Source: Liolophura sinensis
Taxonomy: Eukaryota; Mollusca; Polyplacophora; Chitonida; Chitonidae
DNA length: 64,000 nt
Direction: 5' to 3'
NCBI RefSeq assembly: GCF_032854445.1
Contig: NW_027018032.1
Location: 1-64,000 of the forward strand
Position numbers and translations under genes: made by a program. Below, piece by piece: positions 54,785 through 64,000 of this stretch (positions are counted from its first letter, which is position 1; every line of letters begins with the position of its first letter). Under the pieces are notes generated by a model that searched no databases, was not told the origin of the DNA, and saw only the letters and a program-made list of their open reading frames with translations.

Positions 54785-56010
54785 ATGCCATTACATCAAG
54801 AGTCAGAATAAAATTTTGACTGAGGTAAAATAACAAGAGATGGTTTTGCACGGCTTACGTGTGACCAATTGCAATCACACTGTCGTCGCTGCTCTGGTTT
54901 TACTCTCTATGCTTTACGTAGTTAATTTTATTATGTTTAGTTCTGTTTTCGTTGACCTCAATGACGCATGTAGCTATGTTGTTTTTATGACAAAATTTTC
55001 AGATATCCAGCTTTAAAACCATATTGCCGTCAGATCATATACTACAACAGATAAAATTAAATTCATTTATTAAGGTTATATTATACCTAAACGTGTAAAA
55101 AAATTCAAATAGAGCAGTGTTAGAAACAGGGCTTACAGTAAAATCGATAGCACCTATAGTAACTGGGGTCGTACTCGGTCAAAACCTGTTAATTCCACCC
55201 AATATCCACCATGCCACTGTTTTTTTATAAATAATTATGACGTCACTCGAGGCAATGTGTCCTTGCCGTTGAAACCGAGGTCATGTACTCTAACATTATG
55301 AATTAGAAACATTGCTCTAACTTAAGTTTCCTTGCAATAATGTGAACCTCCGACAAATCAATGTGTAGAGTTTGTGTTGTTACGTGTCATTGACTGAAGG
55401 CAATTTTGGTAGCGAGTACGACTGACATCTGAAAACAGGTGACTCTAAAGGAAATATAGTATAGCTGTGTAACTTTATTTATAGTCTATTTATTTTTAGG
55501 AAATCGCCTATATACAACTGTCTGTAAAATCTGCCATACTCGCTACCAAAACAGTGACACAGTGGCTCACACCATAATGCTGACCGTCGTCGTATAAATG
55601 GGACACATTCTTGAATACGGCATAACACACCAATTAACTAACTAACTAACTAACTAGCTAACTAACTAGCTGACTAAAAAATAAGATCTCACGACAGTAT
55701 GGAAAATTGTATATTAAATGTGATGACAACACAGCATTTACCGTTATTCTGGACTAGTGACCAATCTAATAAAATGCAATCAATATTATTCCATGTTTGC
55801 CAATAGCTAATTCTGCTTAAGCCATGATGATAGGGGGCGTGTAATTTGCTACTATATATGAATTTACATGAATAATTGAAGTTAAAACCCTGTCGACTAA
55901 GGTAAATTGACAAGAGTCGGTATTTCACCGCTTATGTGCGACCATTTGCCAAGAATCACACTGTAGTCGCAGATTTGGGTCGAATCTCTACGCTCTACAC
56001 CTTTTACAGA
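54785..56010 (+). repeat. Dispersed unclassified repeat R1 (two copies)
   Basis: Copies near 54790-54930 and 55860-56010 share AGGTAAATTGACAAGAG-like, CCATTTGCC-like, TCACACTGTCGTCGCTGCTC and CTCTATGCTTTAC words with 57285-57430. Confidence 0.5.
55555..55672 (+). mobile_element. SINE family 1, 3' end remnant with TAAC repeats
   Basis: CACCATAATGCTGACCGTCG, then ATACGGCATAACACACCAAT is a diverged SINE end. The tail has become an AACT microsatellite (about 55635-55672). Confidence 0.7.
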
Positions 56011-56990
56011 ACTAGAGAAGGAAAATAGAACATTTAGTTATGTAGTATAGGTTGCGTTGCGTGGCATTGTAAAGCAAAATACTCCTAACGCACATTGTCC
56101 AGCATCCAACTTGCCTTTGACTTGGTTTCCAATCTAAGCTTATGGAGTTCAAAATTATGATTAGGAAAAAGTATTCTTACCAGGGCCTAATCTGGCCTCA
56201 CAAGGGCAAGGGGTGGAACCACCAGTGAAGGGCACCTCATTCTTGAATATTTCGATTCCCATATATTTTCAAGGGCCTCGGTTCCTACGGTTGACCTCCA
56301 CCACACGTGCACACCATAACTCGTACCTAGCCCGAAAATTCAGTCTAAGGATGGCTTGTATTTACTGATATGTGGAGAACTCTGCCATCCCGGATGACAT
56401 CTGATCATCACATTGTATCATAGCTACCCCAGGCCATCAAAAGTTGTTTGCTGCGGGTAACAAACCCTGTTTTTTGAAGTCGGGTCGGTCGGTCGGCATT
56501 TTTTTTCTTGAAAATAAATTGAAAGTAATTCCATCCCGCATAATCTGAATGCTAATTGAATTATCGCGGGCCCAATTTTCGTCACGTGCTTCAGGGGATA
56601 CATTTCCGATTTAAAATACTCTTGAAAAACTTTGTTGTTTTCATAACCAAGTTCTTTCACACTAAAGTCAAATATTCCTTCTTGATTCTGGATCCAAGAT
56701 TAAATTTGAGTAAATTTACGAACTTTAAACCTAAACAACTGAAGCTGAAAGGCATCCATTGCTTTCGCTACTGTGGCGAGGGGATGACAATTTGCTGTCG
56801 CCACAAAGAAATTATATTCGCAAAAACTAATTTGGCGAATGGCTGGCCGAAGCCTAGCGATTAAGTAGATACTCCGAGTCTTATAATGAATTCGGGTGGG
56901 GTTTTTTTTGTTTGTTTTGACAGCATGACTGATTTTACTGACATCTGAATATAGTATCCAAGCGGCAAATGAAATTTTATGAAAATATAA
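56011..56990. other. Nothing recognisable
   Basis: The open frames at 56424-56660 (minus) and 56556-56864 (plus) overlap each other and lack domain features. Confidence 0.35.
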
Positions 56991-57009
56991 AAATATTAAT
57001 ACAATTTGC

Positions 57010-57130
57010 AATAAATTCTGTTTAGTCAAAGTGTGGCGATTTTACTCACTACGATGGCATGGGTTAACCATGGGTTAAACAGAATTAGATACAAATATGG
57101 AACAGTTCATCAGAAATTCTAAACACGTCG
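57010..57130 (-). repeat. Penelope-like element, 3' region fragment
   Basis: GTGGCGATTTTACTCACTACGATGG and GGGTTAAACAGAATTAGATAC resemble the block at 42.2 and 17.4 kb. Confidence 0.4.
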
Positions 57131-57284
57131 TCCTTATTGTACACATTGCAAACGCTAAGAATCTGAAAGTGCTGGAATCTCCGTGACAATAACTTTTATA
57201 GGCCTTTGTGAGAACGAACTAGAGAAATCCCTGGATATTAAATAATTATTGACGTGCTGTGGGGTGTGTGATATGCTGGAGTTT

Positions 57285-57430
57285 AAGAATTTACATGAAG
57301 AGTAAGAACAAAACCCTGTGGAATGAGGTAAATTGACAAGAGGTCGTATTTCACCGGTTATACCAAAGACCATTTGTCAGCGATCACACTGTCGCCGCTG
57401 CTCTGGTTTTACTCTCTGTGCTGTAGGTTA
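57285..57430 (+). repeat. Dispersed unclassified repeat R1 (copy)
   Basis: AATTTACATGAAGAGTAAGA, GAGGTAAATTGACAAGAGGT and CGCTGCTCTGGTTTTACTCT are the clearest consensus words of the family. Confidence 0.6.
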
Positions 57431-57659
57431 TATACCGTATGTACATCTGCCGTCAAGGGATCGTGCATGTTACACCCGTCAATAAATGCTGACAACGTTG
57501 TAGCTCACTTTCAAGAGAGAATACTCTAATAGGCTTCTGCGCTTACTACCCAGCGGTGATTCGTTTTCTGTTATATAGTGCGATGTAGGAGAGCTGGAAT
57601 GCAACAAGTGATGGTCAGTTTTATCATGATTGTCAACCGTCTGTATTTATTGCTTTAAT

Positions 57660-58112
57660 TCAACTGATGAATCGCAAGGTGGATATATTCCCCTTTAGGA
57701 TTCCCTCCGGAATATGTCCATTACATGCACGTCTGCACTGATTAATTTTACACGCCACTGGATTATTTGACCATTGCCCAGTGGAAGAATCTTTGAACAA
57801 CTTTTTACTTAGATGTAATAGTTTCAGGCAGTTTCGTTTCAAGCTACAACGGCCGGTAGCGCCACTTGGGGTTAAGCACCTTCCAGTGCACCGTTTTCTT
57901 ACTCCAGGCAACAAGGACGAGAATTCACCAGGTATTTTTAGAGTTTGTTGTGTCCTCCGAAAAATTTTAATTTTTACAGTTTCTTGTGTAATTCCATTTA
58001 GGAATTTCCTTGATGCCCTGTGGTGTAAATCAGTCACACCGGGATACTGACAATCGCCAATATCTGCAACACCAACCAACCAACATACATGTAAAACCAT
58101 ACTGCTGTACAA
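57660..58112 (-). CDS. Possible exon with a CLIP-like cysteine motif
   Basis: A 150-codon open frame on the minus strand. Its centre (about 57780-57900) reads RCTGRCLTPSGATGRCSLKR followed by NCLKLLHLSKKLF. The spacing C-x-TP-x-G-x-x-G-x-C-x-x-x-x-x-C-x-x-L resembles the first half of CLIP domains of serine proteases. Further Cys follow in ACKINQCRRAC, without the usual Cys-Cys pair. An AG near 57910 (minus) could start the exon, so the upstream third of the frame may be intron. No protease domain is nearby. Tentative. Confidence 0.3.
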   Translation of the reverse strand: MYSSMVLHVCWLVGVADIGDCQYPGVTDLHHRASRKFLNGITQETVKIKIFRRTQQTLKIPGEFSSLLPGVRKRCTGRCLTPSGATGRCSLKRNCLKLLHLSKKLFKDSSTGQWSNNPVACKINQCRRACNGHIPEGILKGNISTLRFIS

Positions 58113-58129
58113 ATTGTCGATAATATTAT

Positions 58130-58510
58130 ATGTGTCTTAGTGGCGCTTTAACTGCAACTTTTCAGGTATACAACATGGCGATCTAATTTAACACGATGAA
58201 TACAGCACCCTTGAGGAATGGACGCAACCAAAGGGCAGATTGCCAGAGATTTTGAACACTCTGTTCGTATTTACTTATAAGAGAATTATTTTCGCTGTAA
58301 AACGAAGAAACTATGAGTGAAGGCGTTTGACGGGAAAGGAAACTACAAACTCTCCAAATCGTACATCTTAACTGGACTTACATTTTGTACACAGACTAAC
58401 ACGGATCCCCTCTCGCAGACTTTACGACTAGAGAGACAGTTTTAATTTTGAGACTTTTGTAAGTTATCCTTACTTGGATAGCAATATATCAAATGGTCCT
58501 GGATATGCTT
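58130..58510. pseudogene. Penelope-like fragments in head-to-head arrangement
   Basis: Minus-type 3' block (GATCTAATTTAACACGATGAA, near 58172) is followed directly by a plus-type RT C-terminal part (FNFETFVSYPYLD-like, SNISNGPGYA, near 58440-58510). Two partial copies thus meet in opposite orientation. Confidence 0.45.
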
Positions 58511-58514
58511 GCAG

Positions 58515-58680
58515 AAGATCAGATCAGCGACGTCAGTGTGATAGCCGACAAATGGTCATACGTATAACCGGTGAAATACGGCCTCTTGTCAGTATACTGA
58601 CTGCTCATGTAAATGCTAAAATAGTAGCAAATTACATGCCCCTAGCTTCATGGCTTAAGCAGAATTAGGTAAAAATATGC
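58515..58680 (-). repeat. Dispersed unclassified repeat R1 (copy)
   Basis: Complement of the 57.3 kb words: ATAGCCGACAAATGGTCATA, GGTGAAATACGGCC and GCTCATGTAAATGC. Confidence 0.55.
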
Positions 58681-59159
58681 AGTGATGCCAGTTGCAATTT
58701 CCAGAATCTCTGGCAACCTGCGTTATCATTGTGTTTAATTCAGCTTAACCTGGGTATAGGGGATGTATTTTAGGGGAAATATTATTTTATTATCGACAAC
58801 TTTTAAACTAGAGTATACATGAACGAATGTCTGTTTCGACACATAGTTTGATCAGCACTCTGCCCACAACTTGCCCGCCTTGGTCGATGAAGACGCGTGA
58901 CCGAATGTCCCGGTCCAATGCATGAACGCCCACATAAAGCAAGACGGGTTATTTGCAAATGAATAAGCTACCATCCGTCAGTCATATCAGGTAGATGTTT
59001 TCTGGATTACACGTTGGTTTTATAATCCATCTATTTCATTTTGTGATAAATTGCTGCTGCTTAAGTGTTTATATGAACACAGAAGTGAAAATCAATCCTT
59101 ACCTCAGGTGAACTGACAGGAGGCCGGGCTTGTACTGTTTGACCAATTACACTGTTAAT

Positions 59160-61130
59160 AAAACTTTAAAAAATGCCACAATCAGATGAAAAAGCGTCAA
59201 AACCAATTTGCTGTTCTACCATGGCCAGTACACAAAATAAGGACTACATTGTTCCAGGATGGAATGATTATGTGAGTTATCTTCACCTACATGCTAGGAC
59301 AGGCTTTAAATTATGAAGAGAGCATAGGAGTCCCCACGCCGCGCCCATAGCACACTTCATGAAAATTACTAGACGGCGGTTTAAGATTGCCCTCCGTAAG
59401 TGCAGAAGGAAGAGAGCACTGTGTGAGCTGATAAAATGGCTGAAGCTCTATCCTTTAATTCTCTAAATGAGTTTTGGAAGGAAGTTAATAAAACTCCAAA
59501 CACATGAGTTTACCCGATGTGTGGATAATGCATATGGCGATGATGAGATAGGCCAACTGTGGAAGGGCAAATTCTGTGACACCTTTAACTCCGTTACCTC
59601 TGAAAGCTACAGGGCTCAGTGTTAGAAGTTTTAGCTAACCACAGTTATTCTAATGATGGTATCCCTATCATTTCTCCTGTTTATATTGCTGATATCGTAT
59701 CCTCGATGAAACGTAATAAATCTCCTGGGTACAATGGCTTATCTACAGAACATCTGTTACATGCTGATACATCTATACGTGTACATCTGTCCTTGAGTTT
59801 AAATACCATGTTGACACATGGATATCTTCCTGGGGCGCTGACTCATGTTGTTATTACTCCAGTGGTGAATTACAAATATTGAGACATTACGTCTTGGTTT
59901 ATGGTTTATTAATATTCAGAGCCAACAGGCCAGGAGCCCATTTACAGCAATGTAAATATAAAATACAATTTTTGTCTTCCGACAACTACCGCCCTCTCAC
60001 CGTATCTAGCGTAATCTCTAAAGTCATAGAGTTATTTAGTACTCAACAGTGTGAATTGTATTTGTCCACTTTAGATTTCCAATTTTGCTTCAAACAAAAA
60101 TGTTCTACTTACCAGTGAATTTACGTTCTCCAAAAAAAAATCACAAATCTTGATCGATCTAACAGTAGCCCTGTATGTATACATTTCTTGATCCCAGCAA
60201 AGCATTTTGTAGTGTTGTTCACTGGACAAAGTTAATTGATCGTGATGTCCCTATGTGTTGTATACAGCTACTTACCGTTTGGTGTAATGTACAGCAGTTT
60301 GCCGTCAAATGGGGATCTATTTTACTTTCTTTACTGTTACTAATGGTGTAAGGTAGGATGAAATTCTTTAGCCATCTTTGTTTGCTGTATTTTTACATGA
60401 TCTTGATGTAAAGTTATCAGAATCGTGAGCCGGAGGTAATATCGCTGGTATGTTCGTTAATCGTTTAACTGTGTCTCATGTATCCGTCAGCAAAATTTTT
60501 GCAAACATTGTTACAGTGTTTTTCGGATTACTCTGCCACCCATGATTTAATTTATTATCTCCTGGCTGTAAAACTTTACATCTGCACGTGTGATGTTTAA
60601 CAATATGGTATTACTCTGCGTGCAGTCATATCTTTACTTATGTCATATATTTACTAGAGATTTGTCTGATAACCCTGATATTGCAAATATGTTACTAAAT
60701 AGGTTCGCTAAATGTTCTACTGTAGTTAAGAAATCACTATTCCAGGCAAAGTGTTCAAGAATATATTGTTGTCAACTAAAACTGCATAAATGATATAGTT
60801 TTAGCCCTTCTGCTATTTTTACAATTAATGGTAGAGCCTCATTTGGTGAGGTTATTCGAAAATAGGTGTATGGTTTCAGAAAACGTCTCGAGCTGACTTC
60901 TAATAGTAAATTGTGCAACCTGCTTGAAGCCGTTATCAGGTTAAGGTCAGCTCTTCTGGATGAGAGGCATTGTACTTTATATGTTCATTATTGCCTCTTG
61001 TACATTGTTGTAGCCTACAGGTCACGTGATCGTAACATTTTGGCGTTTCTATTACCCCTGTTCCAAAACCTATTTATATGGACCTTGGTGTCTGAAATAA
61101 AGCATTATTATTAAAACCCTAACCCTAATG
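59160..61130 (+). pseudogene. CR1-like LINE remnant (RT and 3' end)
   Basis: It shows RRRFKIALRKCRR, IADIVSSMKRNKSPGYNGLS, NYRPLTVSSVISKVIE and FQFCFKQKCST. It then shows a changed motif C in which FLHDLDVKLS (about 60386-60418) replaces the usual Asp-Asp pair. YLCHIFTRDLSDNPDIANML, VYGFRKRLELTSNSKL and the 3' end GTGTCTGAAATAAAGCATTA follow. Stops and shifts are frequent. The clade is inferred from block style. Confidence 0.65.
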
Positions 61131-61149
61131 ACACAAGGCCAGATTTCAC

Positions 61150-61370
61150 TGGTAACACTATGATATAATTAGATGTACAGCATAGAGAATAATACCAGAG
61201 CAGCGACGGCGGTGTTGTAGCTGACAAATGGTCACACTTAACGGGTGAAATACGGTCCCTTGTCCATGTTTACCTCAGTTAGGATTTTTTTCTAACTGTT
61301 CATGTAAATAATTAAATAGCACATGCAGCAAATTACATGTCCCTAGAACCATGCAGAATTAGGTTAAAAA
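61150..61370 (-). repeat. Dispersed unclassified repeat R1 (copy)
   Basis: Complement of the family words: CAGAGCAGCGACGGCGGTGT, CTGACAAATGGTCACAC, GTGAAATACGGTCCCTTG and CTAACTGTTCATGTAAAT. Confidence 0.6.
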
Positions 61371-62267
61371 AAACTGTTCTGCCTTTAAAAATAGCCATTA
61401 TAGGCCTGTTTGGTACATTTTGAAACAACACTGCCTGGGTTAAAATTTTCAAGGGGTAGACAGAGGAACCAAGTACATGCCAATGTTGTTTCCGGAAAAA
61501 GGCATGAAATCTACTGGCCTTTTTCTACTCTACTATCCAGTAAGGCAGCAGTGTAACTTAACTGACACAAAAACTATTTGTAATGTTACCGCTGAAATTG
61601 TTGTAAAATCAGCGTTACACTTTCTGCAACCTTACAAGGTTACAATGAGAAAAAGAGAGTTGTTTCAGGGGAGATAACCCTAGTAAACATATGCATTTTT
61701 GATTTTGCTGTTGAAATAGATCTCAGTAGTTCACAGCATTATTACATGTACTAGCTGTATAAGCTTATCTGACTAAAACGTGGAAATTAAACATTGGATA
61801 TTGCTGTCTGTTAATGGGTAAATTTAATAATGAAAAATGAAAAGTTATCTCCAAAGAAGCACTGTCCGGTGATCATTTTGACTACCACCATACACGGTGA
61901 TACAGAAGAACCTTTTGCTGTATTCCCAGATATACCTCAAATATGGCGACTCACACAATTACATTATGCTCAGTTGCGTTACGTCATAGCTGCTTTGTGA
62001 AACAAGAACTGGGTTTGGATTCGCTAGAAAAAAATGTGTGATGACAATCGTTTTTAAAATTAGGACTTGGCCGCATTACACTTTTTAAAACAAAAGACCG
62101 CTTGCAACTAAATTGGAAATCGTCCCCCTGTCGCTCAGATTCATGCCACCATGCTCACAGTTATTCATGTTGGTGGTCGAAAAACGTATTGTCTGATAAA
62201 TTATACAGTGAAGATATAACAGTGTCTTTAATAGTCATTTACTACAACGATAGACTGATAAACAAAT
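61371..62267. other. Nothing recognisable
   Basis: No domain, repeat or splice-bounded exon was seen. Confidence 0.35.
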
Positions 62268-62408
62268 TCCCCAGGGGGCGGTAGATCCAGGTTCAATCCT
62301 GGGTTGAGTCACACTTAAGGCCTTAAAACAGGAAGTTGTGACCTCGGCGCTCAGCATGAAGAGGATGGTGCATCGACTGGTTGATCCGTATCAGTATAAT
62401 TGCTCGGG

Positions 62409-62409
<1 letters not shown>
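62268..62409 (+). mobile_element. SINE family 2, 5' half
   Basis: GGTAGATCCAGGTTCAATCC (B-box-like) and CCGTATCAGTATAATTGCTC match the copy at 21.75-22.1 kb. The copy breaks off exactly at a TA microsatellite. Confidence 0.75.
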
Positions 62410-62496
<87 letters not shown>

Positions 62497-62497
62497 T
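62410..62497. repeat. (TA)n microsatellite
   Basis: About 88 bp of TA with one TGTA interruption. Confidence 0.98.
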
Positions 62498-64000
62498 ACC
62501 TGATTTTGTTACGTGGAAATTATTCCAATTTTTCACACACATGTTCTTGTGTAATTGTTCTCCATATTTAAGTTCGTTTTACTTGTTTTTCTGCATGAAA
62601 AAAATTACACCTTACTGCTGCAACGAATTGGGACGATTTTCTATCTGGTTGCAAGGGGCCCTTAACCCTGCGGTTAAGCCAAATCTACGTGTACGTGGCG
62701 GCCATTTTGGAATGTACATCAAAGCGGACGCGGTCCAGAAAGATAGACCACATTATTGAGGACGTTGTATTTTGCATGCAAGAGACAGGTTGGCAAAGAT
62801 ATGCAAACAGGACGAAAACATCGGTTTTCCCACGACGGCAACTATGCACTGACCCGAGAAACTTATTAGGTTGCAAATGGAACAAATGCTATTCTAGAAC
62901 CAGGAAGATCATTTGTCCTGTGACAGGCAGTTTTATAAATCTGATCTATTTGTAGATAATATTTCGCCTCTAAACATGACCACGCGCATAAGTAAATAAG
63001 ACTTCGACAAAATTATTCCTAATAGGTCATGTGGTTGTCATGGATACCTTCCTGGTTGAAGATAGGGTCACGTGCCTTATTCATGGGTAACTCCATACAG
63101 TTTTGTCGACACAAAATATTTCCAAGGGAGCTAATACTGATAATTATATTTAATGCTCTCAGCTCGCATCATGATTTACCGACTCATTACCACCCTAATT
63201 TCTGTGACAACTCGATGTTTTGCGGCATTTAGCGATGTTTGTAAGAAAATATCCAATACACAAATATACGCCCTATTTGCTGGCAGTATTTTCTAGAGTT
63301 ATCGTTTGTTAATATATGAACTGCATCTATAATGCTTGACGGGTGAAAATACTCGTACATTCATGAATAAAGACAAGCTGTAAATGTCATACACGCTTCT
63401 GATGCCTCTTAAATTTAATACTAAATTGATGTTTTCAGATGGTTGCGTATTCCCAAAAAGGCTGAAAACTGCAGGTTTACTGGCGTGTACAATAACACCA
63501 TTGCACGCACGCGTTGGAAATTTTGTAAATGAGGTAATACTAGATGGTTTACAATCACCTGAATAGGTTTAAACACGTAATTGAGCATAGTTTAATTTGT
63601 ATCCTCTGTCCACCCTTGCCCTTGTATCAAGTGAGCATATACAATTATGTCAAGGTATACACATATATCTGTCGATCTATCGGTTTAACCCACAAAGAAA
63701 ACTACCCAGCCGTTGTACATCGTAGTATCAAATGGTAGTGTCCGTGACATGTGACAGACCTGCAGGTAGACAGTGAACTAGATTTCAGAAGTCCGGGCAA
63801 ATATAGCCCTGCAGTTCGGCATTTGCGTGGCGTTTTTACCTCCAAGTAGGCATATAGCTGGGCTGTTCATGCCATGTCGTGCGAATACAAAATGGCGAAT
63901 AATACGGCCTGTTATAAATGGAGGTTATAAAAATACACCTATATATAGCGTAATCAGTCATGTAAAGTGTATACGGTCATTGGGACTTTAAAATGATTAT
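62498..64000. other. Nothing recognisable
   Basis: Short open frames only. None has a domain or splice-site support. Confidence 0.35.

Noticed and set aside
61115-61128. Telomere-like AACCCTAACCCTAA
   Set aside because: Only two units, at the 3' end of a LINE remnant; not evidence for a telomere. The related word at 26388 is just the SINE target sequence.

Overview
The window is animal nuclear DNA, most probably from a mollusc or another lophotrochozoan. It is AT-rich and intron-rich, has no bacterial operons, and is packed with retroelements. At least seven copies belong to one tRNA-derived SINE whose 3' end (GGCGTAAAACACCAATCA) I associate with mollusc genomes. That assignment is inference from remembered repeat types, not a database search.

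Left part (1-6.8 kb): a broken SGNH-hydrolase-like ORF (minus), then a 5.6 kb non-LTR retrotransposon on the minus strand. That element has a poly(A) end, three copies of a 26-nt repeat in its 3' UTR, RNase H, RT, a damaged endonuclease and an intact gag-like ORF1. Its 5' end abuts the U3 promoter part of an LTR in sense orientation. The same LTR family flanks the complete element at 34-41 kb.

Host gene region 1 (7.4-20.7 kb, plus): a decaying gene for a single-pass immunoglobulin-superfamily receptor. Visible exons are a frameshifted Ig exon with a stop, an intact Ig exon, a transmembrane exon with a 1-nt insertion, and several small exons for a tyrosine-containing cytoplasmic tail. Most exon junctions agree in phase. 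Its introns hold SINEs, a microsatellite and a roughly 600 bp direct repeat.

Middle (21.7-34 kb): a second SINE family; a degraded tyrosine-recombinase retrotransposon of Ngaro/DIRS type (gag-like, RT, RNase H, recombinase split by a SINE, SGNH hydrolase) ending in a large hairpin and a short tandem-repeat field; a 1,333 bp Tc1/mariner element with perfect 28-bp inverted repeats but a damaged transposase; two good-looking exons of an unrecognised host gene; and fragments of a Penelope-like RT family.

34.15-41.17 kb: a complete Ty3/gypsy element with about 1 kb near-identical LTRs, a tRNA-Pro-type primer site and the pol order protease-integrase-RT-RNase H. That is the unusual Gmr1 order. It carries several reading-frame lesions despite its apparent youth.

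Right part (41-64 kb): more Penelope-like fragments, a tandem duplication of about 1.6 kb whose second unit carries two extra SINEs, a decayed transposase-like ORF cluster (51.7-54.1 kb) surrounded by four exact copies of a 12-mer, a possible CLIP-like exon (minus), a CR1-like LINE remnant, a truncated copy of the second SINE next to a TA microsatellite, and long stretches where I see nothing. Nearly every protein-coding trace is mobile-element derived. The host signals are the Ig receptor, the unrecognised two-exon gene and, tentatively, the CLIP-like exon.
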